Source: Dictyostelium firmibasis
Lineage: Eukaryota > Evosea > Eumycetozoa > Dictyosteliales > Dictyosteliaceae
Assembly: GCA_036169595.1 (NCBI GenBank)
Contig: CM069767.1
Location: 2,714,501 to 2,778,500, forward strand
DNA length: 64,000 nt
Direction: 5' to 3'
A program made the position numbers and the translations under genes. Of the stretch, positions 48,586 through 64,000 are shown piece by piece; the stretch's first letter is position 1, and the number at the start of each line of letters is the position of its first letter. A model generated the notes under the pieces. The model had not been told where the DNA came from. It searched no databases and saw only the letters and a list, made by a program, of their open reading frames with translations.

Positions 48586-49032
48586 TTTCTATTTTCTATA
48601 CATAGAAAAGAAACAAAAAAGAAAAGAAGAGAAAAATGCTTTTTTCTGAAAATTAAATCGGTTTTTTTCTATCATCTTTTTTGGATACGGAGAGGAGTGG
48701 CAATTGAAATGAACACAAATTAAAACTATTAATAAACATAAATACACAAATTTTATTTTATCTTATTTAATTTTATAAAGATACTGTTTTTACTATTAAA
48801 CCTCCATTTTGTTCGATTCTAATAAGATTAATGGACTATTTTTTTTAATTTCAAAGATATTTACTTTTTTTAAATGAATTAAAAATTTTTTTATTCCATT
48901 CATCGATTGTTGTGAGAGTTGATAATAATAAAAATAATAAGCATTTGATTATTCTATCTTTGTGTCATATAGACTTATTTACACGTTTATTTTTATTTTT
49001 GTTATTTGTTTGGTTTGTTATTACGATTATTT
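48586..49032. other. Convergent 3' intergenic region (HINT / Mis18-like)
   Basis: 447 bp with fewer homopolymers than average, shared 3' flank of two converging genes. AATAAA-like signals occur near 48732. No gene is seen. Confidence 0.5.
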
Positions 49033-50680
49033 TTAAAGTAAAATTTTATTACTAACACTATCGGTGTTAGTAGTATTATCATTGTCAATATCCATTTCGG
49101 TATTTGCAAGTTTTGTTTGGAAATCTTTTTCTGTGGTGATGATTGTTGAGGTTGATGTTGTAGTAATAGTTAGTAGCTCTTCAATTTTATTATTATTATT
49201 ACTATTTTTATTTTCATTATCAGTATTAATATCATTTTTAATACTATTATTATTGTCATCGTTGTTACAAGCTACTTTCGATTTTTTAAAAGGACTTTCA
49301 CTAATTATATCATCATCACAATCATTATCATCCCTATCATTATCATCGTCTTCTTGACTACGAAGTGTCGTTCTTCTTCCGTTGAATTTATTTTGTTGTT
49401 GGTGTTGGTTTTGTTTTGTTTTGATATTACTGTTTTCTCCGTCATTGCCATAATTATTATCATCATCTATATTCACATCCATATTATTATTATTATTACC
49501 ATTATTATTACTATTAATATATTCTGGTAAAAATCTTTTTATTGAATTAAAAACAGAAAGAAGTTGATCTTCCAAAAAATTTATTTTTTCATTCATTTTC
49601 ATCATTGTTTCATGCATTTTAGTAAGTTTATCATTTCCCAAACTTAATGGTACAATTTGAATTTTATCTTCATCATTAGTAATATTATTATTTCCACCAC
49701 CGATACTATAACTAAAATTTGTGGGAAAAAAATTAATAAGAGTCTAATAAAATGAAAAAGTTTTCTGTAAAAACTTACTAAGTTATTGAGTCAATGTCTA
49801 TAATGAAATAATTATTTAAAAATTTGAATTTTGGTGATGTTTTACTATACTTTCTACCTAATGGAGAATTGCAATAACTACAATAAAATGGGGAATAAAT
49901 GCTAGAAATATATAAATAAATAGTAAACAAAAAGAGTTAATTTCATGTTTAATATATTAGATAGTTTGCTTGATAAAGTGTAAATAATTACCATCCTATT
50001 TCACCTCTATTATTTGATTGTTTTTGATCACCTAAAATCACTGATCCTCCAAGTTTTTTCATTATGAAAACGTTAGATAACGACATATAAATATCACACT
50101 CATGAGATTTATTAACAATTAGTGTCGAGTCACCAATTGGTGTTTTACATGATAAACAGCTAAATAATAAAATCGAGTTAATAACCTCTTCAAATGTGGG
50201 TATTTCATTATTCTCTTGTTGTTGCTCCTGTTGTTCTTGTTCTTGTTGTTCTTGTTCTTTTTGTTCATGGTGTTGATTGTGATGGTTTCTTTTTGAAGTT
50301 GAATGGTGTTCTTTTTCTCTATGTTTTTTTGTGCTGGAAGTTGTTGTTTGCTGTTGTTGTGGTTTTGGTGTTGATGCTAATTGTGGTTTTTGTTGCTCCA
50401 ATTCTTGTGTTGGTTGATATTTTTTATTATCATCACTATTTAAATTAATTGACGAAACTGGTGATTTTTGATATTGTTGAAGGAATAATTTTTTATATGA
50501 TGGTGGAGGAGGTTTATATGGTGTGGATTGTGAATTTGAGCTTGTAGGCTCTACAATTAATCCCTCAATTTCATCATCACTATCATTTTTTCTATTACTT
50601 TTTTTATTACTACTCTCCATAGTGGGTGAAGTTGTTGGAGTGCTATTATTTTTATGTGCCGATCCAGTCGCTTTTTTCAT
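49033..50680 (-). CDS. Mis18-domain protein (centromere/kinetochore loading factor candidate)
   Basis: Three exons, 50680-49992, 49901-49779 and 49711-49033 (496 residues). Between disordered flanks lies a Yippee/Mis18-type zinc domain (residues about 165-265). A first C-x2-C (FSCLSCKTPIGDSTLIVNKS) and a second C-x2-C (FYCSYCNSPLGRKYSKTSPK) are split by an intron, then comes FKFLNNYFIIDIDSITYYSI. This matches the order in Mis18 proteins, which prime centromeres for CENP-A/CenH3 deposition. After the domain is a short amphipathic helix (KMHETMMKMNEKINFLEDQL) that could drive oligomerisation, as the C-terminal helices of human Mis18 do. The N-terminal 160 residues are Gln/Pro/Ser-rich and the C-terminal 170 are Asn/Asp-rich. 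I infer a centromere role from the fold only. Confidence 0.7.
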
Positions 50681-51065
50681 TCTTTACAAATTGTTTTATT
50701 TTTTATTTTATTAAAAAATAAAGAGTGAAAATAAAACACTCTAGAAACCTTAATTGGTATAAAATAAAATAAAAATTAAAAAATTTTTTTTTTAAAAACC
50801 AAAAAATTTTAAAAAAAAAAAATTATTTTAAAGTATATTTATTTAAAATAATTTTTTTTTATATTTTCATGAACTACAATCATTCCCGCCCTTTTTTTCA
50901 AATAAATTTTTTTTTTTTTTTTTTAATTTTCCAATTTTTTTATTTTTTTTTTAAAAAAAAAAGCCGAAAATTAGTGAAAATAGAAGGATATCATAATTCT
51001 AATAGATATATTAGAAAAAATAAAAGGAAAAAATAAATAAATTTATTATTATAGAAAAGAGGAAG

Positions 51066-51102
<37 letters not shown>

Positions 51103-51527
51103 TAACTTCACCATATAAGTTCACAAACTAAACTTCAATTCGTGCCAAAAAAAAAAAAAAAAAAAAAAAAATATAACAGTTTTTTTTTTCAAAAAATTCA
51201 AATTTTTTTTATAAAATTTTTTTTTTTTTTTTTTTTTTCAAACGATTAAATTATTAAAGATATAAATATAATTTAATTATAAATTTGTTTTGTCATATAT
51301 TTTTTTTTTTCCTAAAATAACAAAAAAAAATTTATAAAAAAAAAAAAATACCCCACAATCTTGAATTTATACAAAAAACTGTACTAAAATTAAACAAAAC
51401 AAACATAACATTATTATTAAATAATAACACTCGCACGCTAACAAAAAATACGCACACGTACATTCACATCATACGCACACACAACATACTCATTTATCAA
51501 TAATAAAAATAAATAATAAATTATAAA
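50681..51527. other. Divergent intergenic region (Mis18-like / NE81)
   Basis: 847 bp of A/T runs. A CAC-rich stretch (51427-51484: ACTCGCACGC, ACGCACACGT, ATACGCACACAC) lies just upstream of the NE81 start. Read on the minus strand it is a G/T-rich block, and it may be regulatory or part of the 5' UTR. No gene is seen. Confidence 0.5.
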
Positions 51528-53810
51528 ATGGACACAACAAAAAAGAAAGTCGGTAGACGTACATCGCCAATTGAATCAAGTCAAGAGGAAGTTGCCATTA
51601 ATAAGTCAGCAACCACAGAAGCCAAACCAAAGAAGACCAAAACCACTACTAAAAAGAAGACCACAGCACCATCATCACAAGAAGTTGTAATGGAGACAGA
51701 GTCAGAGGTAGAAACAAGTACTACCACCACCACTACAACCTCAGCAACAACTTCCTCACAAACCAATGGTACACCATCACCATCTATACAATCGATTCCA
51801 ACCACACCAATTTCCAAATATATACCATCACTCTCACAAATGGGAACACCATTATCACCAAACAGAGCAGCACAACGTCTAAGAGAAAAAGATGAGTTGA
51901 GTTTAATTCATCAAAGACTCAAGTCCTCGTTGAAAAAATTGGAGAGTACAGAGATTGAGTTAGAAAAGAAGAACCAAGAACTCGAAGAAATCGATCAAAA
52001 ACATACTCTCACCATTAACAAACTCAAACAACGTTCCGATCAATTCGAGAGACAATTGCTCGAGGAACAAAACCAAAACTCTGACCTTACCTCCAATTTT
52101 AATATTTTAGACAATGAATTGAAAACCAAAGAGAGCAGTTGGAAAAAGGAAAAGGATGAAATGTTATCGAAATTCCAAGAATCCATCAATAAACTCAATC
52201 AAGAGAACTCATTGGTACAATCACAACTCAAAGCCGATATCGTCACAAAGGAATATGAAATCGAAGGTTTGAAAACTGAAATCAATCGTCTAAAGGATGA
52301 CTTACAATATCGTGTTCGTGAAGGTGAGGATAAATCTAGAAAACTCTTGGAAAATGAATACTCTAGATTTAAAATAAAGGAAGATGAATATCATCAATTA
52401 ATTTCATCAAAAGATGATGAAATTAAAAAAATTAAATTGGAATTAAAAGAAAAAGTAATTATAAATTCATTTTGATTATTATATACAAGAATTAAATATT
52501 AATATTTTATACACACTTTTTTTATTTTACTTTCATTTATTTTTAGGAAAAATCATCAAATGCAATGAATAAAAAAGAAAATGAATTAAATAATTTAATT
52601 CAAGCTCATGAAAGACAAATTGAAGATATTAGAGATAGTATTAATAGAGAATGGGAACTCAAAGCTGCTCAAATGATGGAAGAACATCACTCAAGAACTA
52701 TTCATCTCCAACAAGCTGTTGATTCATTTAATGGTATGTAATTTTTTTTTTAATTTACAATAAAAAAAAAAAAACTATTATTAATAATTTAAAAAAAATT
52801 TATATACTATTATAGAGGAAAAAGAAAGAATAAAATCACAAATGGATACATTAAATGGTCAAATTGAAGATTTAAATATTAAAAATAATGAATATGAAGA
52901 TAAAGTTAAAGAGATGAATGTTTTACTCTCACAAAAAGATAATTCAATTGGTGAGCTTAGTGTTGAGATCGAAGAGTTAAAGAAGAAATTGAGAAAACAA
53001 TTGGCCGATTTGAAATCCAAAGATGGTCAAATCTCATTACTTCAAATCGAAATCAATACCAAAGATAACAAATGTAACACTTTACAAACAGAAACCAATA
53101 GACTTAAATCCGAACTTTACTCTATCACCAATCAAATCGATCCAGAAATTCCACTCGATCCAGAAATTAACTCACTCAAAGAGTTGGTCAAAGGTTTTGA
53201 GAAAACCGTTGATGATCGTAAGAGAAAGAGATCAAAACTTCAACATGAATTCAATGCTGTTGCTAATCAAGATCAAAATGGTATGATCGTTGAGGAGACT
53301 TTACAAACAACCTCTACAACCACTTCCTCAGATAATGGTAGCTCTGCTTCACATCTTAATAACATTGATTCAAGTAACCTTCCAACAGGTCCAGAACAAT
53401 CTGAATTATTTAATCCAGGCACTGTTAGCTTCTCACTCATCGATTCAACTCAAGAGTTCATTAGACTATCGGTTCATGGTGATATGGATGAAGGTCTATC
53501 CATCAGTAAATGGAGATTAATCGTTGTTAAACCAGATGGATCCAAAGCCGGTTTCTCTTTCCCAGATGGTATTCAACCATTCAAAGGTATCAAATCTGTC
53601 ACCGTTTGGACTGGTCGTCAAAGACCTCAAGGAACTCCAACCGAAAATGAATTCTATTGGTCTAGACAAGAGTTATGGACAAGTCCTGTCGAAGGTACCA
53701 TTGTTAAATTAGTCTCTCCAAGTGAAGAAACAACTACTGTCACTTTACCTGTTGATGGTATTTACCAAAAACCTTCTGCAAGTGGTAAATCAAACTGTTT
53801 AATAATGTAA
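51528..53810 (+). CDS. NE81, lamin-like nuclear envelope protein
   Basis: Three exons, 51528-52454, 52547-52733 and 52816-53810 (702 residues, about 80 kDa). The lamin plan is complete. A Ser/Thr/Lys-rich head ends in a Cdk-type site (GTPLSPNRAAQRLREKDELS) directly before a long coiled-coil rod (about 115-500). A basic nuclear localisation motif (DDRKRKRSKLQ, about 503) follows, then an Ig-like lamin tail domain (about 565-690, SKWRLIVVKPDGSKAGFSFP; WTGRQRPQGTPTENEFYW) and a C-terminal CaaX box CLIM for prenylation. NE81 of Dictyostelium is the known lamin-type protein of Amoebozoa. It underlies the inner nuclear membrane and links nucleus and centrosome. Size, domain order and CaaX all fit. 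Confidence 0.95.
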
Positions 53811-57868
<4,058 letters not shown>

Positions 57869-57967
57869 ATTAAACAACAATAATATATAAAAATAATCAT
57901 AATCAGAAAAAAAAAATAATTTAAGATAGATTTAAAATTCTTATTTAATATTTATTCAAAATTGTAA

Positions 57968-58004
<37 letters not shown>

Positions 58005-58290
58005 AAAATAAAAAAATAATAAAAAAATCTCTATTTATTTAATTAAAAAAAAAATATTTAATTTTCCAATAAAAAGAATGCAAATCAACTTTTTTTATAA
58101 AGAAAAATCTTTCAAGTGGTCACATATTTTGATTTTTATTCACCTATCACTAAATTTTAAAAGCCAAAAAAAAAAAAAAAAAAAAAAAAATTAACAATTT
58201 AAATAATATTTTGGATACAAATTTATTTTGGTTATAGTATTACTACTCAAAAAATTTTTTTTGATTTGTAATTGTATTTCCCCAAGTTTA

Positions 58291-58321
<31 letters not shown>

Positions 58322-58422
58322 GACACCAAGAGGTTTAGAGACGATATTGCATAAATTTTTTTCTTTTATTGTTGATTATTTTTTTTTTATAATTTTTTTT
58401 TTTTTTTTATTAATTAAAATGT
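57869..58422. other. Convergent intergenic region with A/T homopolymers
   Basis: 554 bp between the PSI-family gene and the repeat pseudogene, both ending here. Long A runs at 57970-58000 and 58288-58320. Nothing else is seen. Confidence 0.5.
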
Positions 58423-61400
58423 TTATTCTTCGTCAGTTACTTCCAATTCTTGTCCTTCATTAAATTTTTCATCTTGATTAAATTCTTTATTTTGATTTAA
58501 ATCTTCATCTGAAATTTTTGGGCTTGGGTTTATGTTAGTAGGAGCAAGAAAAGGTAGAACAGGAGCAGAAACTTTTATTTTTTTATGGGTAACTTGAGAT
58601 GATTGAGGAATTGATCTTTTTGCAATTTGTTTACCAGTTACACTATTTGGATTTACATTGATTTGCCATACAGAGTCACCAATTAATGAAATCATTTGGA
58701 TGAGTCTCTTTTTGGATTTAAAATTCTTTCTAAAATCAGCCAAAAATTCTTCCCAAAGATTATCGAGTCCAAGTGTTGCAACGAGACGATTTTTCATTGA
58801 TTTCATCATATTTAAAAACAATGGATATTGACTTTGAAGGATAATAACCAACATCATATCAATGGCAACAGTGAATATGGAGATGATTTCCTTTGGGAAT
58901 CTCTTTTGGATTGAGTCATAGAGAATATCAAGTTTTTCTTATTTCCGTTCGATGTAACATCTTTTGGCGTAACGTTGAATGATTGGAATAACTCCATTGA
59001 TGAGATGAAAAGCATGTTGGTCTACAGCATCATAAAGACTAGCTAAAAGGTTCAACTGAATATCTAATTCCTGATCGTTGTCAGATGATGGATGTGGGAA
59101 AATTTGAATTGTTTCTTCAAATAAGAAATCTTTAAGTAATAATTCAATTTTACTGTTAATATTTTCTTCTCTCTTCATGATGTAAACAACCAATTCTTTC
59201 TTTTTTTCTTCCCATTCCTCTTCACTTGAAATGTTACGAATATGATCCCATTCCAATGGTGAAGAGGTGGTTTTGAATGAAAGGATAAGTTGTCCACGTA
59301 AAACATCACCTAGATCTTCGATAGATGCTGACTCAATCATAATTTTAGTGATTGAAATGGTTAGGTCTTTAATTTGATCATAGGTATGAGTTAAAATAAT
59401 TGAGTCGTTTTCTTGTTGATTTTGATCGATCAATGGTTGAATCTTTTCACGATCCTTTGGATTCTGGGCATGAAGATATTTAGATTGAAGTTCTTTTGAT
59501 TCTTTTAACAAGTTTTCTTTGTATTCTATGATATTCTTTTTTTGTTCCAATGTTTCTTCAATGATTTTACCTACTTGTAACACTAAGAGATATTCTTTCT
59601 TTGAAAATAAGTCATGTGTAAACTTGAGTAGCTCTTCTAATGATTCAATGTTTTCAACTACTAATTTAATGGTTTGACTAATTGTATCATTGATACGTTT
59701 TCTTTGTTCAGAGATATATTTAAATTGGTTTTCAAATGCTTTCGATGATGCTTTGATTTCAAATTCACTTCTTTCACAAAAGTTTGCTTCAATTAATGCA
59801 TTACCAAATGTAAGAGCTAATGAATCTAAATTTGAACCATAATATGATTCTAAGAGTGAATGTAAATGTTCGGTAATAGTAATCTCTCTGAGAGCTAAAT
59901 GTTTTTCAGTTGAAAGACGACGACGTTGTTTGTTTAGTTGTTCACGTTCTTCAACCAACACTTTTTTCTTTTCGTTCAATTTTTTAATATTGCTTTGATG
60001 TTCTCTAATTTTTTTTAATTTTATGAATGCTAATTTACCAACTTCAGTAATATTTTCAAAATCATTGTCAAATCTAAGTTGTGTTAATACTTCTATGAAA
60101 ATTTGTGGATCATCTAAATACTCTGAAAGCAATTTAAATTGTTGAACGAAATTCTCTTGATTTAATTTGACAAGGTTTGCCAATTCTGCTTTAGAGATTG
60201 AATTTTTTGGTGATTTTAGCTCTTGTTTATTACTAAATAATAGTTTTACACCATTTGAAACCAATTGAGAATTGTAAAGGCTACTTCTAACCTATTGTTC
60301 AAGATATGGGAATTGAATATTTTTAATACGATCGGTTGTAGTTTGAAGTAATTCAATATCAGATTCTGGCATTTCTTTTTTCATTTTGGCAAGTTCAGAT
60401 AATTCTAAATTTAAAGTTTCAACGAGGAATAGATGTTTTTTAATTTCCATAGATTGTTTATGTTTTTCACTGAGAATTGGATGAAAATGTTTTGAAACAT
60501 CCAAGTACAATGATTCTCTCTTGGCACCTAAAGCACTTGCAAATTTACAAACCAATGTTGGTGATCTAATATATTTAAGACAAGTGACCAATGATTCAGT
60601 TAGTAATTTTTCGGTTTCTTCTCTATCTTTGATTAATTGTCCATCCTCAATGTTTATAATATTGAAAAATTTTGATTTTCTTAATTTTTCATCGATGAAT
60701 TCAATATTATCCAATAAGAAAGTGATTAGTTGTTCCGCAGCTTCATAGACTGTGTCATCGTATTGATTTTCAATGTGTAATGAGGAATAGTAGGGGAAAA
60801 TTGGTAATTGTTTAATTTTTTCAATAATAATTGCTTTTTCGTTGTCATCGGTTGATTCTTTTTCTTTCTTTTCCAATGCAACTCTATCGATCCGTTGTTT
60901 TTTCAATTTCATCACAACGATTAAAGATTTGATTGACAATTTGAATGACAACTTTATCTTCTCTGGGAAGTTTTAAATGCATTTCCAACTCTAACAAATA
61001 TTTTGGATCTTTGAATTTCTCCAAACACATATTGATCAATACGGAAACTTGTTGATCAAGACGATCTTTTTGAATAAGATCTTTTGATTTTGGTAAATTT
61101 GATTTCTTTTCTAAAACACATGTTATCATCATTTGAGCAACTTGAAAATTAAGACGATCATATTCATTACGATTGGTTAAATCAGAGAAGAATGGGAATT
61201 CTGGGAGAGATGAGGTTTTTTCTCTTAATTGTTCCAATTCAACAATCTTTTCTACGGACATTTTACGGCCATCTAAACGAAGTACAATCTCTTCTTTCTC
61301 CAACTCATTGATTCTAGTGGTTAATGGTAATCTAGCCTCTCTTAGAATCTCTAAATCGGTAATGAATCTTTGACAACGTTCTCCATAGACCAATGCTGTA

Positions 61401-62903
61401 TCCATTTCAGTCTTTTGTAAGAGAATTGCCAATTGGTAGATATGATTTGGATCCAATATTGTTTTTAAGGTATCATCTAAATGTGATTGGATGTTTAATT
61501 GACCCTTGCTGGATTCTTTCATCTCTAAGATTGATTTAATTCTTAGTATTGCAAGGTCGAGATTATGTTTACTAAGCTCTCTTTTATTCATTGAATAGTA
61601 TGAAGGATACATAGAGTAAACATAGAATTTATTTTCTAATGTATTCAATACAGCTCTCTTTTCATGGAAAGAACCAGATACTTTTTCAATTGATTCAATT
61701 TCTTTTTTTAATGATTGAATTTTTTGTTGTAATTGTTCCTTTTCAACTTGTTCTTTCTTTAATTTGTCCAATCTAATTCTACCACGTTCAGTAACCAATA
61801 CAACATGATTATATTGATGATTTGACAAAAGGTGTTGTCCAATTTTAATGATACCTTCTGGTGATTGTAAATAATCTGGTAAAATGAATTCAATGAATTC
61901 TTTTAATAGTTCACCATTCTTTAAAAAAGTTAAATCTGAAAGCTCTTTATCGGTTATCAAATGAGGTGAAAGTTTTACTTTTTGATCCAATATAGAAATT
62001 GTATCAAAGATGGAATTAATACAGATTTCAATAATTTGATACATAATTTGATCCAAGTCACCTGATTCAGATTTTTTAAGGGTCTTTCTTTCAACTATTC
62101 TTTCATTTGAAGTTTTAATTGCCAATTCTTTACAAATTCTTGTGCAAATCATTGGTAAATTCTTTTCTTTTAAAAATTTAGCGATTTCAATTGCAAAACT
62201 TGGGATAATTTCTTTAATTGATTGGTTTATAACTTGATTAAATGAATTCAATTATTCACTTTCCAATATTTTTGAACTGTTTAGTTCTTCTTTTTCACCA
62301 TTCGAATCGATTTCCATCTTATTCTGTTTTTTTGGTTTTGGTGCTTTCATTGAGTCATTGTAAATATGGTATGCACTCTTGACCATCAACATACTAGCTT
62401 CAAGCATTTTGCCTTGATATTCAAGTATATTTGGCTTTATTGTTGATGGTAAAAATCCATAAAAGTCTTTATTCTTTTGATACTTTTCAATTTCTTCTTT
62501 GTATTCTAATTTTTAGGAAGAGAAAAAAAAAAAAAAAATTTTAAATAATTGTCGGTGATACAATAAAAATAATAATTTTTTTTTTTTTTTTTTTTTTTTG
62601 TAAATAATTATTAATAAACTTACCATGGTGTTTTTTTTGTAATTCTCTTGAAATACTTAATTCCCAATTTTCTTCTTTATCAAGAATTGATTTAATTTTT
62701 TTAATTTGAATCTGTTTTTCTTCATAAATCTTATGAACTTTTTCACAAATTTTAATTGTGAGGGATGGTTCTGGTTGATTCTTTTCTAAAAATATTTTTG
62801 CTGTACCAATAAGTGAATTTGTATCATTTTCACTTGACAAAAAAATTTGAAAGATGTTATGTTTGTCCTCTTCAAATGATTTTAATTTATTAATTTCTAT
62901 CAT
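58423..62903 (-). pseudogene. Large coiled-coil repeat protein gene, interrupted by three stops and one frameshift
   Basis: One intron is clear: exon 1 is 62903-62624 and exon 2 starts at 62505. From there the coding text runs about 1,360 codons to 58423 but is broken by TAA at 62252-62254, a frame change in the overlap 60884-60951, TAG at 60292-60294 and TAA at 58939-58941. The text on each side is clearly the same protein. Repeats of roughly 230-260 residues recur, with a core FPFFSDLTNRNEYDRLNFQV / FPYYSSLHIENQYDDTVYEA / FPYLEQ-stop-VRSSLYNSQL, flanked by Lys/Glu-rich coiled coils (EREQLNKQRRRLSTEKHLAL). The TAG even lies inside the conserved core. No ATG stands near the downstream pieces. 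I do not recognise the family. It is best read as a recently decayed host gene; readthrough or recoding is the interesting alternative. Confidence 0.7.
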
Positions 62904-63397
62904 TTTTTCTTTTTTTTTTATTTTGTTTAATTTATTTTATTTTATTTTATTTTATTTTATTTTATTTTATTTTATTCTTTTTTATTTTTAGTAAATTATT
63001 ATTTAATTATTATTTTATTTTTTAAAAAATTATTATTATTATTATTTTTTAATTTACAAATGAATTATATACATAAAGCTAAAAAAAAAAAAAAAAATTT
63101 TAAAATTAAAAAACTAAATATGAAGATATGATAGTGTTAATAAAAAAATATTTTTTATTTTAATTTTTTTTTTTTTTTTTTTTTTTTTTTCAATTTTTGC
63201 CACCCCGAAAAAGATTCTTGGATAATCAAAAAAAAAAATCAAAAAAAAATCAAAACCAAAAAATTTTCTAGTTGACCGAGAAAAATGTTTCAAGCAAGGA
63301 AAAAAAAAAAAAATTGTATTAAAAACACATATTTTTTTTTTATTTTTTTATTATTTGTCCCAATTAAAAAAACAAAAAAAAAAAAAATAGTTTTTTT
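62904..63397. other. Intergenic region at the right end
   Basis: 494 bp with a TTTTA pentanucleotide array (62925-62976) directly upstream of the repeat pseudogene start, then A/T runs. No gene is seen. Confidence 0.5.
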
Positions 63398-64000
63398 TTA
63401 ATAACCATAGAATTTACCATCAGTAGTTTGTACAATGAATGAATTTGATATTTTTAAAATCTTTGGAGAATCAACTAAGATACCATTTATAGAATTGTAA
63501 AGATTTTTGATTGATTCCAATGGAATATTAAGTTTTTCAGAGACTGATTTTTTAATGACATCTATTGTTAATTGACCTGATGGAACATCAATCAATTGGA
63601 ATAATAATGGATCTTTATTGATCATTACACTGTAAAATCCTTCTTCTTCTTCTACTTCTTTATCTTTTTGTGGTAAATTATAGTCAGAAACAATACCAAG
63701 ATCTTTGAGTAACTTGATCATTAATGGATCATGTGAATCTAAATCTACCATTAAACTATTCTTTGCTAAATCTAATAAACTTGATTTTGTGGTAGTACCA
63801 TTAGAAGTTGGACGAATAGTTTTTGAACCTGAATCTTTGAGAATGTCCCATTTGCAAACTTGATAACATAATAATTCACCGGTTGCTACATTTAATTGAA
63901 TATTCTTGAGAATTAAAATCTTGCATGAAATTGACATAGTTTCCACAGGTTTTCCACCAGTACCACCAGAAATTGAAACATTATTAATATTGCAATAATG
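63398..64000 (-). CDS. Unrecognised protein, C-terminal part (cut by the window edge)
   Basis: An open frame enters from the right edge and stops at 63398, giving at least 200 residues. The visible part has a mixed alpha/beta look: SCKILILKNIQLNVATGELL, a Gly/Thr-rich linker, an acidic run (KEVEEEEG) and a final domain with DPLLFQLIDVPSGQLTIDVI and ISNSFIVQTTDGKFYGY at the very end. The Met at 63946 is probably internal, because the frame stays open to the window edge (YCNINNVSISGGTGGKPVET). No family is recognised. Confidence 0.7.
   Translation of the reverse strand, partial: HYCNINNVSISGGTGGKPVETMSISCKILILKNIQLNVATGELLCYQVCKWDILKDSGSKTIRPTSNGTTTKSSLLDLAKNSLMVDLDSHDPLMIKLLKDLGIVSDYNLPQKDKEVEEEEGFYSVMINKDPLLFQLIDVPSGQLTIDVIKKSVSEKLNIPLESIKNLYNSINGILVDSPKILKISNSFIVQTTDGKFYGY

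Noticed and set aside
49033-50680. Two separate genes (a Gln-rich protein and an Asn/Asp-rich protein)
   Set aside because: A small middle exon (49901-49779) carries the second C-x2-C of the zinc domain and joins both in frame.

Overview
This window looks like Dictyostelium, most likely D. discoideum or a very close relative. The reasons are the extreme A+T content, homopolymer-rich intergenic DNA, long AAT/ATT runs that encode polyasparagine, short GT..AG introns, and several lineage-typical genes: the lamin-like NE81, an FNIP-repeat protein, a PSI-family PA14 protein, a CBM49-type secreted protein and a DGLT-A-like Ty3/gypsy element. All calls come from reading the sequence; no database search was run. 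Where splice sites were worked out by hand, the joined exons give lengths divisible by three with open frames.

Layout. Positions 1-6852 hold a Ty3/gypsy LTR retrotransposon on the minus strand, split by a 2.3 kb DNA-transposon-like insertion (890-3194) that carries two large palindromes. Just beyond its outer end (6889-7440) lie three tandem copies of a tRNA-like repeat, then a relic of an unknown gene. From 7824 to 20377 are three minus-strand housekeeping genes: gamma-COP (copG), a fused AN1 zinc finger-UBX-membrane-anchor protein, and a very large Nup188-type nucleoporin. From 21373 to 27631, on the plus strand, are an Argonaute, a gamma-glutamyl hydrolase and a small secreted CBM49-like protein. 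From 27858 to 36552, on the minus strand, are CSN2, an LRR/EGF membrane receptor made of 13 exons, and an FNIP-repeat protein with a very long polyN tract.

After a 2.3 kb A+T-rich gap come a methyltransferase gene with a G-box upstream (38880-40079), a Lys-tRNA(UUU) gene inside a second cluster of the same tRNA-like repeat (40443-41085), a small secreted or GPI-anchored protein, a divergent carrier-like membrane protein, Pescadillo, a HINT/HIT protein, a Mis18-domain protein, the lamin NE81 and a PSI-family receptor. The right end holds a roughly 1,490-codon coiled-coil repeat gene broken by three in-frame stops and a frameshift, and the 3' end of an unrecognised gene cut by the window edge.

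There is no operon logic here, and the neighbours are mostly unrelated cell-biology genes. Nuclear architecture is well represented (Nup188-like, Mis18-like, NE81, Pescadillo), but this may be chance. The most unusual content is the tRNA-like repeat family with Pol III A- and B-box-like motifs, one cluster of which sits next to the LTR element, and the structured DNA transposon nested inside that element.
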